From NCBI GenBank assembly GCA_032716605.1, contig CM064509.1:36910381-36974380 (forward strand): a stretch of 64,000 nt of DNA, written 5' to 3'. The notes beneath the pieces were generated by a model, which was not told the DNA's origin, did not search any database, and saw nothing but the letters and a program-made list of their open reading frames with translations. Below are positions 1 to 10,299 of this stretch, piece by piece. The position numbers and the translations under genes were made by a program. Each line of letters opens with the position of its first letter. Positions within the stretch are counted from its first letter, which is position 1. Origin of the DNA: Paralithodes platypus (taxonomy: Eukaryota > Arthropoda > Malacostraca > Decapoda > Lithodidae).

Positions 1-318
1 ATCAGTTGGCCGTGGGATTGGATAGGTTGAGGGGGCTATGCCCCCCTCACCCCCCATAATTTATTGCCATCATCATATGTAACTGTCTTGATAGCGTAAT
101 GCATAGTGCGCGGAATTTCGATGTGAGTATCCTAGGTTTGAGTCCTCGGAGTGCCACATGTATTTGTTGATTTCATTAATTGAGTTTAGATGTGAAGTTG
201 GTTGGTGTTAAAAACATAATAATATTACCAGCATGGGGCTAATAACAGCTGGCCATGGAATAATTTAGTAAAAGAAGCAGTAAATTTAGACGCAAACGTA
301 ACGAGCGTGGAACTTATG
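1..318. other. unassigned edge sequence with a possible tRNA-like head
   Basis: No open frame is seen. Around 100-160 there is a tRNA-like stretch with a box-B-like motif GGTTTGAGTCC, which could be the promoter head of a tRNA-derived SINE cut by the window edge. No cloverleaf could be folded by eye, so this stays weak. Confidence 0.25.
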
Positions 319-553
319 TTAACCCTCTCACGACCATATGACGCAGAGGTTGCCAGATTAGCAATAAGAAATAGAGTTCTCTCACTCTTATAATTACCTC
401 TCCAAAATTAGTTTTCTGCCCACAGCTAACGCAAAGACAACTGCAGAGGTTAAAGTAACTAACCTAAAGGTTTCTAAATACCCCTGACGGTAACAAAGGC
501 TTTAAAGTATCCCTAATTGGCTCAAAATTGCGTCAAGAACGTGAGAGGGTTAA
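319..553 (+). mobile_element. TTAA-flanked 227-bp MITE, family A, copy 1
   Basis: The element proper is 323-549, with TTAA on both sides (319-322 and 550-553). Its ends are inverted: the left begins CCCTCTCACGACCATATGACG and the right reads the same in reverse complement with a few changes. Near-identical copies lie at 27178-27404 and 31426-31650, and a diverged inverted copy at 25047-25272. It has no coding capacity. TTAA duplication and CCC-starting ends are typical of the piggyBac superfamily, so it is probably a non-autonomous piggyBac-type element. Confidence 0.85.
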
Positions 554-1319
554 TAAGGAGGACGTAGGTACGCCCGCAAACACCATATTTACCTTCTACT
601 TTACTTTGCCTACACCAAGCTAGGCAGTGCTAGCCAAACCAAAATACTATACTTAGGCCTAACTTTTCAAAATAAACCTATAGGTTGTAGGCCAAGGGTA
701 GGCCTAATATTTGTTATTCACACCGTTTTTTGTTTTTTAGACTAGGCCTAGGGTAGCTTAATTTTTTTCATTTTGTTTCCTGTCATATTTTAAAATTTGT
801 TGAGGAAATACCCTAATCTAACCCAAAAGGTGTGGGGGGGGGGATAAAAATAATTTCCGCAACAAATGCGGGTTTAAATTTACTAATGGTAGGCTATGTG
901 TTGTCGCAGCACATGAATTTGTGCATCAATTAGCCTAAACTAGGCGATCTAAGCTGGCATAGGTAGGCTACTCTTAGCTTAATTAGGCCTGTCATAAAAC
1001 TTTATGAATAAAAGTATTATCATCCTTTATATTAGATAACTTAATGGTGTTTTAAACACATGTTACCATGTATATTGCTTCAATAATTACCTTGTGTTTC
1101 ATACAGAGCTAGGCTATATAAATGTGTAATTGTCGCGGTTTGTGTTATGATATTTGTGTACATATGTCCGGGTCACATTCATGTAAGGGTGGTCCAGATT
1201 ACCCTTTGCGAAAGGGGCTGTCTATGACCAAAGATGGCCACTACGATGCTTCGTAAATGCCAGCATTGAGGGAGTTTTCTGATCGTAAGACCGTTACTGA
1301 ATCCAGGCCCTATTAATTT
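554..1319. other. AT-rich unassigned sequence
   Basis: No supported open frame. There is a G run at 833-842 and several short TAGGCCTA-like words that recur across the window. Nothing else is recognised. Confidence 0.4.
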
Positions 1320-1331
1320 ATTTTCATGGAT

Positions 1332-1843
1332 TATAGGTTTGAGTCCCTGAGGGAAGAATGAAAACCTAATATTTAGTAGTGGCCCCGAAATCATTGACGA
1401 TATGCCTATTAGTATAATAGCCTTCTTTCAATCGCCCGCGGATAGCTAGTTTGAAACTCCCGCCGCGGAGAACGGAGTACTATAACTCATAAGTGTAACA
1501 CCTATTCTCTTATGGAATCGTCTTATGATTGGGGTATGCACTACGAAAAAACTTCGTCAAAAATAAAAAATAAAAAACAACTCAAAACTTGTACTAAACT
1601 TTCCATTCAAGTGGATTTCTTGTGGATTCAAGCCCGGACGGTGGAAACCTGACCGCCATCTTCCTTCAATGATATATCAAGACTAAACTCAAGATATCCA
1701 ACGAATGGGAAGGGGATGGAAGGGAGGGCCTTCAATCGTCAATGATTTCGGGGCCACTACTAAATATTAGGTTTTCATTCTTCCCTCCGGGACTCAAACC
1801 TATAATTTATTAGTGGCCCCTCCATCATTGACGATATGCCCGA
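1332..1843. repeat. inverted-repeat cluster beside the DIRS end (candidate internal complementary region)
   Basis: About 70 bp at 1332-1400 is the reverse complement of 1737-1806, and the motif around ATCGTCAATGAT and GGGGCCACTA occurs a third time at about 1810-1843. DIRS elements carry an internal region complementary to their extremities, and this triplicate fold-back lies next to the candidate left terminal repeat (1404-1667). The structural match is suggestive but not proven. Confidence 0.4.
1404..1667 (-). repeat. candidate left inverted terminal repeat of DIRS-like element
   Basis: About 264 bp match the reverse complement of 19884-20151 with scattered differences and small indels. 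The shared core includes the GC-rich stretch AAACTCCCGCCGCGG and a T/A-rich run. The pair brackets the minus-strand DIRS coding region. An alternative is two independent copies of one repeat in opposite orientation. Confidence 0.5.
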
Positions 1844-1845
1844 TA

Positions 1846-2298
1846 TCTCAAGACTGGAGGAAGGACATTCGGCATAATATCAAACCACTAACAACACCAT
1901 AGGTAGAGACAGAATCATATAACAAATTCGAGATCTTTATTGTTTACATACAATATATAAAAATATAAAAGATAGAAAGCAGTGCGTTACTTCGAAGAAG
2001 ATCTGCTTTACATGAGAAGAATCTCACCTCAAGATTTCTACTTGTTGCTCAGGAATGAACTTCTATCCCCTGACAACAAACATTTATCCTTAAAATAATC
2101 TGTACATGTTATATGCTTTGTACATTCTGGTTATATAGTTGCAACTATTATAGGTATCTTTGCATAGAAAAATGTATCATAGAGCTTCGCTGCCAGCTCC
2201 ACTTACACAGTATCACAGCTCGTGACCTATCACATTATCCAGCGGAGGGACTCTAGGGGACTTGGGGCTGACCTGCAAACCCCCCCCCCCATTTTTGA
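1846..2298. other. unassigned, possibly 3' part of the DIRS-like element
   Basis: AT-rich, no supported frame. If the element at 2301-9072 is removed this stretch becomes adjacent to the end of the recombinase frame at 9121, so it may be the DIRS 3' untranslated region. A C run (about 2279-2290) lies next to the junction. Confidence 0.35.
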
Positions 2299-2300
2299 TA

Positions 2301-2795
2301 GGGTCATTTTGGGGGTGATTGTGACCACGTCTCCGTACCTTTGTTTCTCACTTGATTTGGTATCTAGGACCTTTTTAGAAAAAGTGCGTTTTCAAAAATC
2401 CCCTTCGGAAATTTCTCGAAAATATTGAATGCAATATATCGGGGACTAATTATGATAAAAAGACAAATAATATATAATTTCCCACTATTTTCGTCATTAG
2501 GAAGCCATTGGTGAAGTTATTTTTATATAAAAACGTCATCCTGACCCATAAATTCAAGATGGCTGCTCAATTGGCATTGAAAAACATAGAGAAACAGTTG
2601 TTCAGACTTGAAAATCTACTTCAGTAATATAATATATAATCTTGGTTGACCACACACACTGAAACATCATGAAGAGGTATTTAGAGTGTTCTATTGCAGT
2701 CTGAGGCCCCTAGAGAACATCCCATTCGTCCATGAAAACATCAAGTAATAAACAATGGTAGAGAGCCGTGGTCACTAGCACCCCAATATTGACCC
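2301..2795 (+). repeat. TIR element or long terminal inverted repeat (left)
   Basis: It starts GGGTCATTTTGGGGGTGATT after TA and ends near 2795 with the reverse complement of GGGTCAATATTGGGGTG followed by TA. The first 415 bp also match 8610-9072 in reverse complement. It can be read as a complete short MITE of about 495 bp or as the left arm of the 2301-9072 element. Confidence 0.6.
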
Positions 2796-2901
2796 TACTA
2801 TTATCGATCACTAATAATCAACATACCTTATTGTGTGAGACATTATCATTGAGCTATGCATTACATTTTCAAAAATAATTAAATATTCACATACAAAAGC
2901 T

Positions 2902-3347
2902 TTAACCCGTGGAGCCCCGGCTAGTTTTGTAATGTTTGTTCACCAGAACCCGGCCGGTTTTCAAAAAATGGTTTTATTCCAGAAACAATAGCGAATGGGT
3001 TAGGAATGAAGGAAAAACCACGAAAAATCGCACAAAAAGCTTAAAAAATGGTCCTACAGAGCCCCCGAAAACGTATTTTACAAGAGTAAAAAATTGAAGG
3101 CAATTACCCCCCAAAAACAGGTTATTGCGCGCTCACGCGCACGCACGTGGACTTTGGGAGTTTTCAACCATCGGCACGGTTGCGTGGGATACGTACACAG
3201 TTCCCATACAAATCTGAGCCCTCTTGAGTGGCTACACCTGAGGTTACGGTCGGCGCAATTAGGGTGACGCGTCAGGCGCGTCTCTGGGGCTGTGCGTTAC
3301 ATACATCGCCGACGCGTCAGACGCGTCGCTGGGGCTGTAGGGGTTAA
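2902..3347 (+). mobile_element. TTAA-flanked MITE, family B, copy 1 (438 bp)
   Basis: TTAA at 2902-2905 and 3344-3347. The left end is CCCGTGGAGCCCCGGC and the right end is a matching inverted GCTGGGGCTGTAGGGG. Internally there is a GCGCGCTCACGCGCAC stretch shared with the copies at 12180-12595 and 33106-33524. No coding capacity. Internal G-C differences among copies indicate an older family than family A. Confidence 0.8.
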
Positions 3348-3363
3348 TATCAGTATCCTAATG

Positions 3364-4390
3364 TGTAAGTTTCCATTTCAGGAGACTCCTGATTTGAAGT
3401 CAATGGAGAAAGAAGAAAGCCATGTACATAATGCTGACTACAACTGCCTTCTAATCTGTGGACAGCCGTGCACCTCAAAGGATAACCTTGATAACATCAA
3501 GCAAGAGAAGTAAAGAGAGGACCTATTGGCCATTTTATGCATGCAAGTTGCTATACATCGATCTCCAGCAATGATAAATTACATAAAGCACAAAAGAGAA
3601 AGCATAAATCAGAGGAAAGCACTACACTATCAAAGAAACAAGATATTTCTCCATCACCCTCAGGCAAGAGACTGCGTTCTTCATTAGGATTATTACATGA
3701 TAAAGATCTATGTATATAGTGCATGAAAGGAGAGTGTAAAGCTGGTCGTCGTGATGACCAACTCTGTTTGCTGTCAACTGAAGATGCTTGGGAAGGCTTC
3801 AAGAACCATGCAGTTTTTATTGAAGATAGAATATAGACTGAGTACTCTCATAGCCTCAATTCCGGACAGTAGAACAGCCTTTGGTTTAGAAATTCGCTAC
3901 CATCGAAAGTGTTGGAGAAAATATATAAATAATCCACCTTCATTGACAGATGAAAATATTAAACACTTACAAGGAGTTACCCTTCAGCATGCAAGAGCTA
4001 TCTTCTTTCATCACATAAAACAAGTCATCTTTGAGGACCATGAAATCCAAACATCACAAGGACTTCTACAAGACTACAACCGGATCGTTTAAAATCATGG
4101 CCTTGGTTCAAATGTCAAATCCAGCCATGTTAAAGAAATCCTCTTCAAAGAATTTGCGCTTGAGAGGATACACATTACCTGTCGTGATCGATACTGGAGA
4201 TACAGACAATTACGTTAAAGGAGCATGTGTTGCGAGGAATGTGCCTGGACTATTGTATATTAAAAGAAAGCATCTACTTATTGATGCATTTGAATTGTGC
4301 AGCGAAACTATGGCCCAATGCATCATCCCCGTACATGCATTAACAGGTTCTGATCACAATTCTGGGTTCTATGACATTGGAAAAAAGCGG
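3364..4390 (+). pseudogene. uncharacterised FEN/PIN-like multicopy family, copy 1, N-terminal and middle part
   Basis: Fragments in shifting frames spell a recognisable but unnamed animal family: an early zinc-like CLLICGQPC segment, an HRKCWRKY segment near 3900-3925 (RYHRKCW), a TGDTD segment near 4190, and HALTGSDHNSGFYDIGKK near 4335-4385. The last block resembles the metal-binding and helical loop region of FEN1/XPG-type nucleases (GCD motif), which is inference. A plausible splice acceptor (TTTCCATTTCAG) precedes the first fragment near 3380. Frameshifts and in-frame stops break it, and a LINE interrupts it at 4398. The C-terminal remainder is at 7861-8350. Confidence 0.55.
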
Positions 4391-4496
4391 TATTGTATTT
4401 TTTTTTTTTTTTTTCCTATGTGATTGAGGGAGGCAAAAGGCATAACTGCGTATAGCGAGTGCGTCCCCCATAGTTGAAAGATTGACAGGGCCAAAA

Positions 4497-5358
4497 TCAA
4501 GGGACGTTCGAGCCAAAATACCTCGATACACGGAGTTTGAAGCAATTTAAGTCATAGGAAGAGGGAAAGACTGATTCTGGGAGAGAGTTACAGAGCTCAG
4601 CTGTTGAGTAGAAGAAAGTTTGAGAGTAACGTTTCACTCTTGGGTTGGAGAGTTGCACAGCGTAGGGGTGGGATTGAGTTGCAAGACGGGTACCACGTGC
4701 CCTACGTAAAGGAGGTGGTATGCACTGGGATAGCTCTGAGGAACACTGATTATTATAGTAGCGATAGAATAGCGAGAGACATGCAAAATTGTGGCAGAGA
4801 GAGAGAGATTGCAGAGAGTTGGTGAGTGGACGGGAGTTAATGGTATGAAAGGCCTTCCTTTCAACTTTGTCTAGGAGAGCAGTGTGAGAGGAACCTCCCA
4901 ACACATGTGAACAATACTCAATACAAGGGCGCACTATGCCCCTGTACAGAGCAAGAAACTGTGCAGGGGAAAAGAACCCCCTAAGGCGGTTGAGCACACC
5001 CAGCTTCTGGGAGGCTGCCTTAGCAAGACTGTTAATATGGTCCTTCCAAATGAGAGCAGAAGAAACAGAGACACCAAGAATATTGAGAGAAGATGAAGGG
5101 TTGATTTTTGTATTGTTGAAGAATATGGGATAGTCAGCTGGGAGATCCTGACGGGTAGATAGATGGAGAAATTGGGTTTGGAAGCATTAAAGTTATCAAG
5201 GTTTTCTCTGCCCCAATTGGAAATAGTATTTAGATCAGAATGTAAGAGTTCTATGGCTTCATTACGTTTGTCATTGAGGGATTGCTGGCTGGGGCGTTCT
5301 GAAAAACTAATGCAGTAGTGTAAGGTTGAGTCGTCTGCGTATGAATGGATGGGAATTA
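4497..5358 (-). pseudogene. LINE reverse transcriptase, C-terminal portion
   Basis: The reading starts at the catalytic SYADDSTLHY segment near 5340, is frameshifted around 5100-5200, and is open from 4997 to the stop at 4497. The 166-residue open part contains the post-RT region with LYRGIVRPCIEYCSH and a C-terminal NSLPESVF motif usual in jockey/CR1-type LINEs. The start codon at 4997 is internal rather than a true start. Confidence 0.7.
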
Positions 5359-5757
5359 AGGTACAGTTCTATCTATCTATCTATATGCTCAGGCCCAATC
5401 CCCATTTTGGGGGTAGCCAACTCAAGACAGAGCAAGAACAGGGAAAACACAAAAACAACATAAAACAAAAAATAAACACTGATAAAAAACACAAACTCAC
5501 ACACATCCAGGTCACCCAGGAGAAGACCCAGAGACCAGGGTTACCAAGGTCGCTCCAGCACTCCCCCGGCCCCTGACCACCCGGAGAGGTTCCGATCTCG
5601 GCAGGCAGACATGCAGCGGAGCCAAAGCCACAAGCCCTCCCACCACACTTCCAGGCACACCCTTCATATTAATCGTCTCCCCGGGCCAGGCGCCTGATGG
5701 ACTATTATCTAGTCCAACTTGCGCCCGACCCCTTACTCCAAATGACCACGTGTTCAC

Positions 5758-7177
5758 TCAACTATTCACAAGCATTCTCCATTCACTCCTGTCCACCACC
5801 ACTTCCCCTGCCTGATCTATAGTCATTCCTCTATCATCCAAAGCCTTTCTTACACAGTCTCTCCATCTCAATGGGGGTCTTCCTGCCCTTCTATCTCCCA
5901 TTGTACCTGACTCACATATTATCTTTGTAAGCCTTTCATCTCCCATTCGTTCAACATGACCATACCAGCTCAGCACCCTTCTGTCCACTCTGGCTGACAA
6001 ATGTTCCTGCTGCCCCACTCTCCTACGTATCTCTTCATTCCTCAATCTGTCTCTACGAGTAACTCCACACATACTCCTCAAGCAGCTCATCTCCATCACA
6101 TCCAGCCCTCTTTTCTCCTTTTTCTTCAGAGCCCATGTCTCAGCCCCATACATCACTGTTGGCACAACAATTCCTTGATACAGTGCACTTTTTACTTTCA
6201 CTCCGAGATTTCTCGTCTTCCACATACTTCCCATTGCTCCGAAAACCTTCCTTCCTTCACACACTCTCTGTTTTACCTCCACTTCCATACCTCCACTCCT
6301 GCTTATCGTTCCTCCTAGATATATAAAACACTCTACTTGTTCCAATATTTCCCCATCCAGCCTCACATCTAGATTCACCCTATGCTCTCCCGTTAGACGT
6401 TATAGACTGCAGCACCGTTGATTCATTTAAATTCCGCCTAGACAAATATCTCGCATCAAACCCGCGTCTGACTGCGTTTGTAAATGAATCACTTTATTTT
6501 ATCCTCCCCTCAGTTACTAACCCATATGACCCCTACTAACTTCCTAGTCCTGCCACGTTAGTGGCAGGGCAGTAGTTCCCTTTCCAATGTTCCCTTACCC
6601 ACTCTAAACCACTGTTTGGACACTTGATCCTCAGTGTTTTGGAGGACAAGCAGCCTAGAAGGGTCACTAGATCTGTTGTTGCTTGATTTCCTTTGTACTC
6701 CTTTGTACTCCTTTGTACTCCCCTATTACACACCATTACTTTACTTTTATTGACGTTCACCTTCAGTTTCCTCCTTCCACAAACCACACCAAACTCTTTG
6801 ATTACCCGCTGCAGTTTCTCATCAGAATCCGCCACCAATGCTGTGTCATCAGCGAACAGCATCTTATTCAACTCCCAATCTCTACCATTCTTTCCTACTA
6901 AACCCAATCCTCTTCCCATAGTTCTCCTTTTCACCTCCCTCACCACACCATCCATAAACATATTAAACAGCCATGGTGACATTACACAACCCTGTCGCAA
7001 ACCTACCTTTACCTCAAACCATTCACTCAACTCACCATTTCCTACTCTCACACATGCTCTGCTCCCTTCATAAAAACTCTTAACTGCTTCTAACAAATTT
7101 CCTCCTATTTCATAAATCCTTAACACCTTCCACATTGCTTCACGGTCCACACGATCATACACTTTTTCCAAGTCCAT
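5758..7177 (-). pseudogene. LINE-C reverse transcriptase, disrupted copy
   Basis: The 7177-6718 part encodes RT with GCVMSPWLFNMFMDG and MLFADDTALVADS (catalytic FADD intact). The 6386-5758 part encodes the downstream region with YGAETWALKKKEKRG, the SMCGVTRRDRLRNEE block and GRPPLRWRDCVRKALDD. A 326-bp insertion separates them. The copy at 58305-59387 is uninterrupted and shows the original join. After the stop an 81-residue frame (5757-5512) is identical in that copy, but it lies in the 3' untranslated region and is probably not a separate gene. Confidence 0.8.
6387..6722 (+). mobile_element. 5'-truncated CR1/L2-like LINE 3' end nested in LINE-C
   Basis: Sequence 6392-6717 is absent from the otherwise collinear LINE-C copy near 58938. 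It is bounded by CTCCC (6387-6391 and 6718-6722). On the plus strand it begins with a LINE C-terminal signature (SFKFRLDKYLASNP), then a 3' untranslated region ending in three tandem CTTTGTACTC units. Short tandem 3' tails are typical of CR1/L2 elements. Confidence 0.65.
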
Positions 7178-7233
7178 GAAAGCCCAAAATATCTCCTTAT
7201 GCTTCTCTAAATACTTCTCGCATAGGTACAGTT

Positions 7234-7860
7234 AAGGAGATAATTTATAAAAATTAGAAAGAGAATAGGAGATAGGACAGAGCCCTGAGGAACACCGGAG
7301 TTTATAGGGTGAGGAAGTGAACAATGGCCGTCCACAACCGCGGCTATGGAACGGCCGGAAAGGAAATTAGAGACAAAGGCACAGATGGAGGGATAGAAAC
7401 CGAAGGAGGGTAGTTTAGAAATTAAAGATTTATGCCAGACTCTATCGAAGGCTTTCGATATGTCTAGTGCAATAGAAAAAGTCTCACCGAAGTCCCGAAA
7501 GGAGGATGACCAAGAGTTAGTAAGATATGAAAGAAGATCACCAGTAGAACGACCCTTAAGGAAGCCATACTGGCGATCTGAGAGCAGATTATGAGAAGAG
7601 AAATGCTTAAGAAATTTGGAAGCAAGAATAGTTTCAAAAACTTTAGAAAGACAAGAGATGAGAGCAATTGGACGATAGTTGGAGGGTTGAGAGCGGTCAC
7701 CCTTCTTTGGGACAGGTTGAATGTGAGCAAACTTCTAGCATGAAGGGAAGACGTTAGAGGATAGACAGAGACGAAAGAGTTTGCCTAGGCAGGGAGTCAG
7801 CACGGAAGCACAGTTTTTGAGAACAACAGGAGGAACACCATCCGGACCGTTGAACTGAAT
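7234..7860 (-). pseudogene. LINE reverse transcriptase, N-terminal half
   Basis: Minus-strand reading shows NGPDGVPPVVLKN, SNYRPIALISCLSKVFE, FSIALDISKAFDRVWH and SGVPQGSVLSPILFLIFIN, which are RT blocks in the correct order. It ends at the target site of LINE-C (AGGTACAGTT). The frame is largely open with one or two disruptions near 7730. The rest is at 4497-5358. Confidence 0.75.
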
Positions 7861-8350
7861 GCTCGGAAGATGCTAGGAAACTCCTTCAAAATTGTGGGAC
7901 CCATTTACCTGCAACAGCTGAAATCCTCATGAGTCTGGAGAATTGTGTACAGAAGTATGTATATGGGGACCACAAGAGTAGCAGTATGGCAGAAGCAAGG
8001 GCAACACGGTGGAGGAAACAAAAGAAGAAAAGTACTAAACGACTTCCACCTAATGAAGACAGTCTGCGACCACATCTAAAGCGTGCCAATTATCTGACTT
8101 CCATTCAGAAAAACATTGACCTGAAAGAGCACCCATCACCAGTTGGCCATGGCTGGCAATCAGTGGGTGACCTGTTTACCAGTGCGATATACACAACCTC
8201 CACTTCCCATCTCCATTTCTCTACTAGATCAAGACTTGATAGATGGAAGTGACAACAATGATGATGAGAGCAGTGAAGACGACTCTTACTCTGGCGAATC
8301 TCTGATTCTGAGGCTACAGATTAGAGTAAAAATTCTTTATTTGAGTAGAA
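7861..8350 (+). pseudogene. FEN/PIN-like multicopy family, copy 1, C-terminal part
   Basis: Directly right of the LINE the plus strand continues the family in one frame: CSEDARKLLQNCG, LENCVQKYVYGDH, and further on KKSTKRLPPNEDSLRPHLKR and HPSPVGHGW. The LPP and RAN(Y) segments are characteristic of the C-terminus of this unnamed family. A frameshift near 8155 precedes an acidic tail (DDESSEDDSYSGES). Together with 3364-4390 this is one gene copy split by a LINE. Confidence 0.55.
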
Positions 8351-8609
8351 CTTCACTATTTGAGTAGAGCTTCATTTTTTCATTCAATTTAATTACTACG
8401 AGTTTGAATCAATTGAGATGCATTATTAATACAAAGATTTAAAGTTCTAGTGTCTTATGATGATTTAATGGTCAATAGTGCACCTACCATTTTTTTCTTC
8501 TTTTTAATTGTGTAAGTATTGCAAGTCTGAACCAATAGAAATGCATTATTTAGCTAGACTTGCTTGAACAAGGATAACTTTTTATATTCCCATGGACACC
8601 TTGTAGCTA

Positions 8610-9072
8610 TCAATGAGGTTTTGACTGCCGTTGAACACTCAAATAAAGTTTCTCATGATGTTACTGTGTTTGTGGTAAACCAAAATTATATATTATTCTA
8701 TTACTGAAGTGGATTTTCAAGTCTGAACAACTTTTTCTCCATGTTTTTCAATGTCAATTGAGCATCCATCTTGAATTTATGGGTCAGGTGACTTGTTTTG
8801 ATAAAAATAACTTCACCAATGGTTTCCTTAAGGCGGAAATAGTCGGAAATTATATATTATTTGTCTTTATCATAATTAGTACCCGATATATTGCATTCTA
8901 TATTTTCGAGTAATTTCCGAAAGGGATTTTTGAAAACGCACTTTTTCAAAATGTTCCCGGAACTTTAGGGAGGGGCATTGGAGCTTATTTTTCTCTAAAA
9001 AGGTCTTAGATACCAAATTAAGTGAGAAACAAAGGTACGGAGATATGGTCACAAACACCCCCAAAATGACCC
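8610..9072 (-). repeat. right long inverted repeat of the candidate transposon
   Basis: Reverse complement of about 2301-2715 with moderate divergence. It ends ...AATGACCC followed by TA at 9073-9074. Both copies contain the same ATATATTATTTGTCTTT-like core and the segment naming an imperfect CAAGATGG word. Beyond about 8610 the similarity stops. Confidence 0.65.
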
Positions 9073-9120
9073 TACTATTTCTTTAAGATTAAACTTAATA
9101 CAAAATACCACAAAGACTCA

Positions 9121-10248
9121 CTAGACCCGTTGCCGTAACGCCACACAGGTTAGCTTTGGTTTATCCAGAGCCACAGACAGGTATCGCATTAGGAAAGTAT
9201 GATTTGACGCCCATAAATTAGTATTAGCTATGTCTTCAATTGAATAATTTTGTAAAATTCTATGAGAGACAGCCCACTTTCTGATGTCGTGGGCTCTGCC
9301 CACTACACCGGGATTACTTTCCCTAATAACTTCTACGAGTAAGGATGCTAATCTTCTTCTCGTAACGCGAGTATCTGTACCATTGACGCATAATGTACCT
9401 GGTTGTTGAGGTATAGCTACCCTCATGAACTTAATTAATGCTTGTACTGGGCACAAAATATGCTGCGTATGCCTACGCTTGAGTGCTGGTACCGTAAACT
9501 CTGAAAAAACACGATCACAATGTTCGTTCTTAGCAATAAAAGTAGAAGGGGCTATTTGTAAATGCTCATTCAGTACCCAAACCTGAGGCAATTAGGTTTG
9601 TTGCTCAATGCCGCCAGTTCAGATACCATTTTTCCTGTCGCCAAAGCCATTAGGAACACAGCCTTCTTTAATAATGAATCAAAATCCAGCACATTGTTAT
9701 ACTTGTGCGAGTGAAGCATGAGCTGGCGTGGTGGTGGGCGTAGTTTGAAACATGCCCTCATGAACCCTTTCTCCTCATCCTGTGGTATGGATAGCCCGGT
9801 AAGGTCGTAAAAGGGGTTTCTGATAGCGGATAAGTGATTCTGTAAAGTAACTACAGAAAGGCCCTTTTTGTTCAAACAAATAGTCCAAGTACTTGAAAAT
9901 TAAAGCAACAGACGAGTCAGTTTGCGCCGTTTCCACTATCCAGGTTGTAAATGTTTTCCAATGAGATTGATATTGCCGCCTGGTAGATATAGTATACTGA
10001 TTAAGAAGTTTACTTGTTACACTTGCTCCGTACTGATTTAACCATTTAGCATTCTGAATGTCCAAAAGGCAAAAGTCAGCAAGGTCTTTAGGTTGCCAAT
10101 TGTCTCCAAGTGGAAGTACGAGATCGGGAGTGACACCGGGTTCTCGCACCACATTTTCAACTGATGGTACCACGCCTGCGCTGGCCAAAGTGGCGCGATC
10201 ATCGAGACCAAGCCCCGGTAACCCCGTAGTTTGTGAACTACTTGACAC
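9121..10248 (-). pseudogene. DIRS tyrosine recombinase
   Basis: Three overlapping frames give a recombinase: an N-terminal core-binding region (YTISTRRQYQSHWKTFTTW near 10020), a middle helix region, and a catalytic domain. The HDIRKWAVS block (H-x-x-R) near 9290 and the terminal FLMRYL with the nucleophile tyrosine near 9190 are present. The first catalytic arginine, expected in the TG-x-R-x-SEL motif, reads methionine (ATGKMVSEL near 9625). Frame changes near 9585 and 9800-9870 also break it. Family: DIRS/Ngaro-type recombinase that integrates a circular intermediate. Confidence 0.75.
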
Positions 10249-10299
10249 ATGAGTGAAGCGTCTGGAGGCAGAAAAAATAGATGGAATTCCATTTGTTCA

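Larger units (their letters stand above)
5359..7233 (-). mobile_element. LINE family C, copy 1, with 10-bp target duplication
   Basis: The target duplication AGGTACAGTT is at 5359-5368 and 7224-7233, and the element is 5369-7223. Its minus-strand 3' end has a short GATA-type tandem tail (ATCTATCT on the plus strand), shared with the copies at 57913-59388 and 61376-63882. It is 5' truncated and contains a nested LINE fragment at 6392-6717. The tandem tail and the sequence of the C-terminal domain suggest an RTE- or CR1-related clade, not assigned. Confidence 0.85.
4398..7860 (-). mobile_element. LINE (jockey/CR1-like), split by a second LINE
   Basis: On the minus strand the 7860-7234 part encodes the N-terminal half of a reverse transcriptase and 5358-4430 the rest. 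The 3' end carries a 17-base A tail (T run at 4398-4414). Removing 5369-7223 and one copy of its target duplication brings the reverse-transcriptase core back together just upstream of the SYADDS motif. It interrupts the FEN/PIN-like gene. No clear target duplication of its own was found. Confidence 0.75.
2301..9072 (+). mobile_element. candidate long-inverted-end transposon carrying a FEN/PIN-like gene
   Basis: Sequence at 2301-2715 is inverted and repeated at about 8610-9072 (roughly 400 bp, imperfect). Both outer ends begin GGGTCATTTTGGGGGTG next to TA. Between them on the plus strand lies a broken gene of an uncharacterised multicopy family, plus nested LINEs. The layout suggests a DNA transposon whose protein is the internal gene. 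Caution: the left repeat also has its own second end at 2795, so it may be a separate short element. Confidence 0.45.

Noticed and set aside
5512..5757. 81-residue minus-strand frame identical at 58059-58304
   Set aside because: It lies in the LINE-C 3' untranslated region, and the copies are too young for identity to indicate selection.
6001..6326. Plus-strand frames over LINE-C, repeated at 58548 and 62084
   Set aside because: They are antisense shadows of the conserved LINE coding sequence. Their repetition reflects repeat copies, not a conserved gene.
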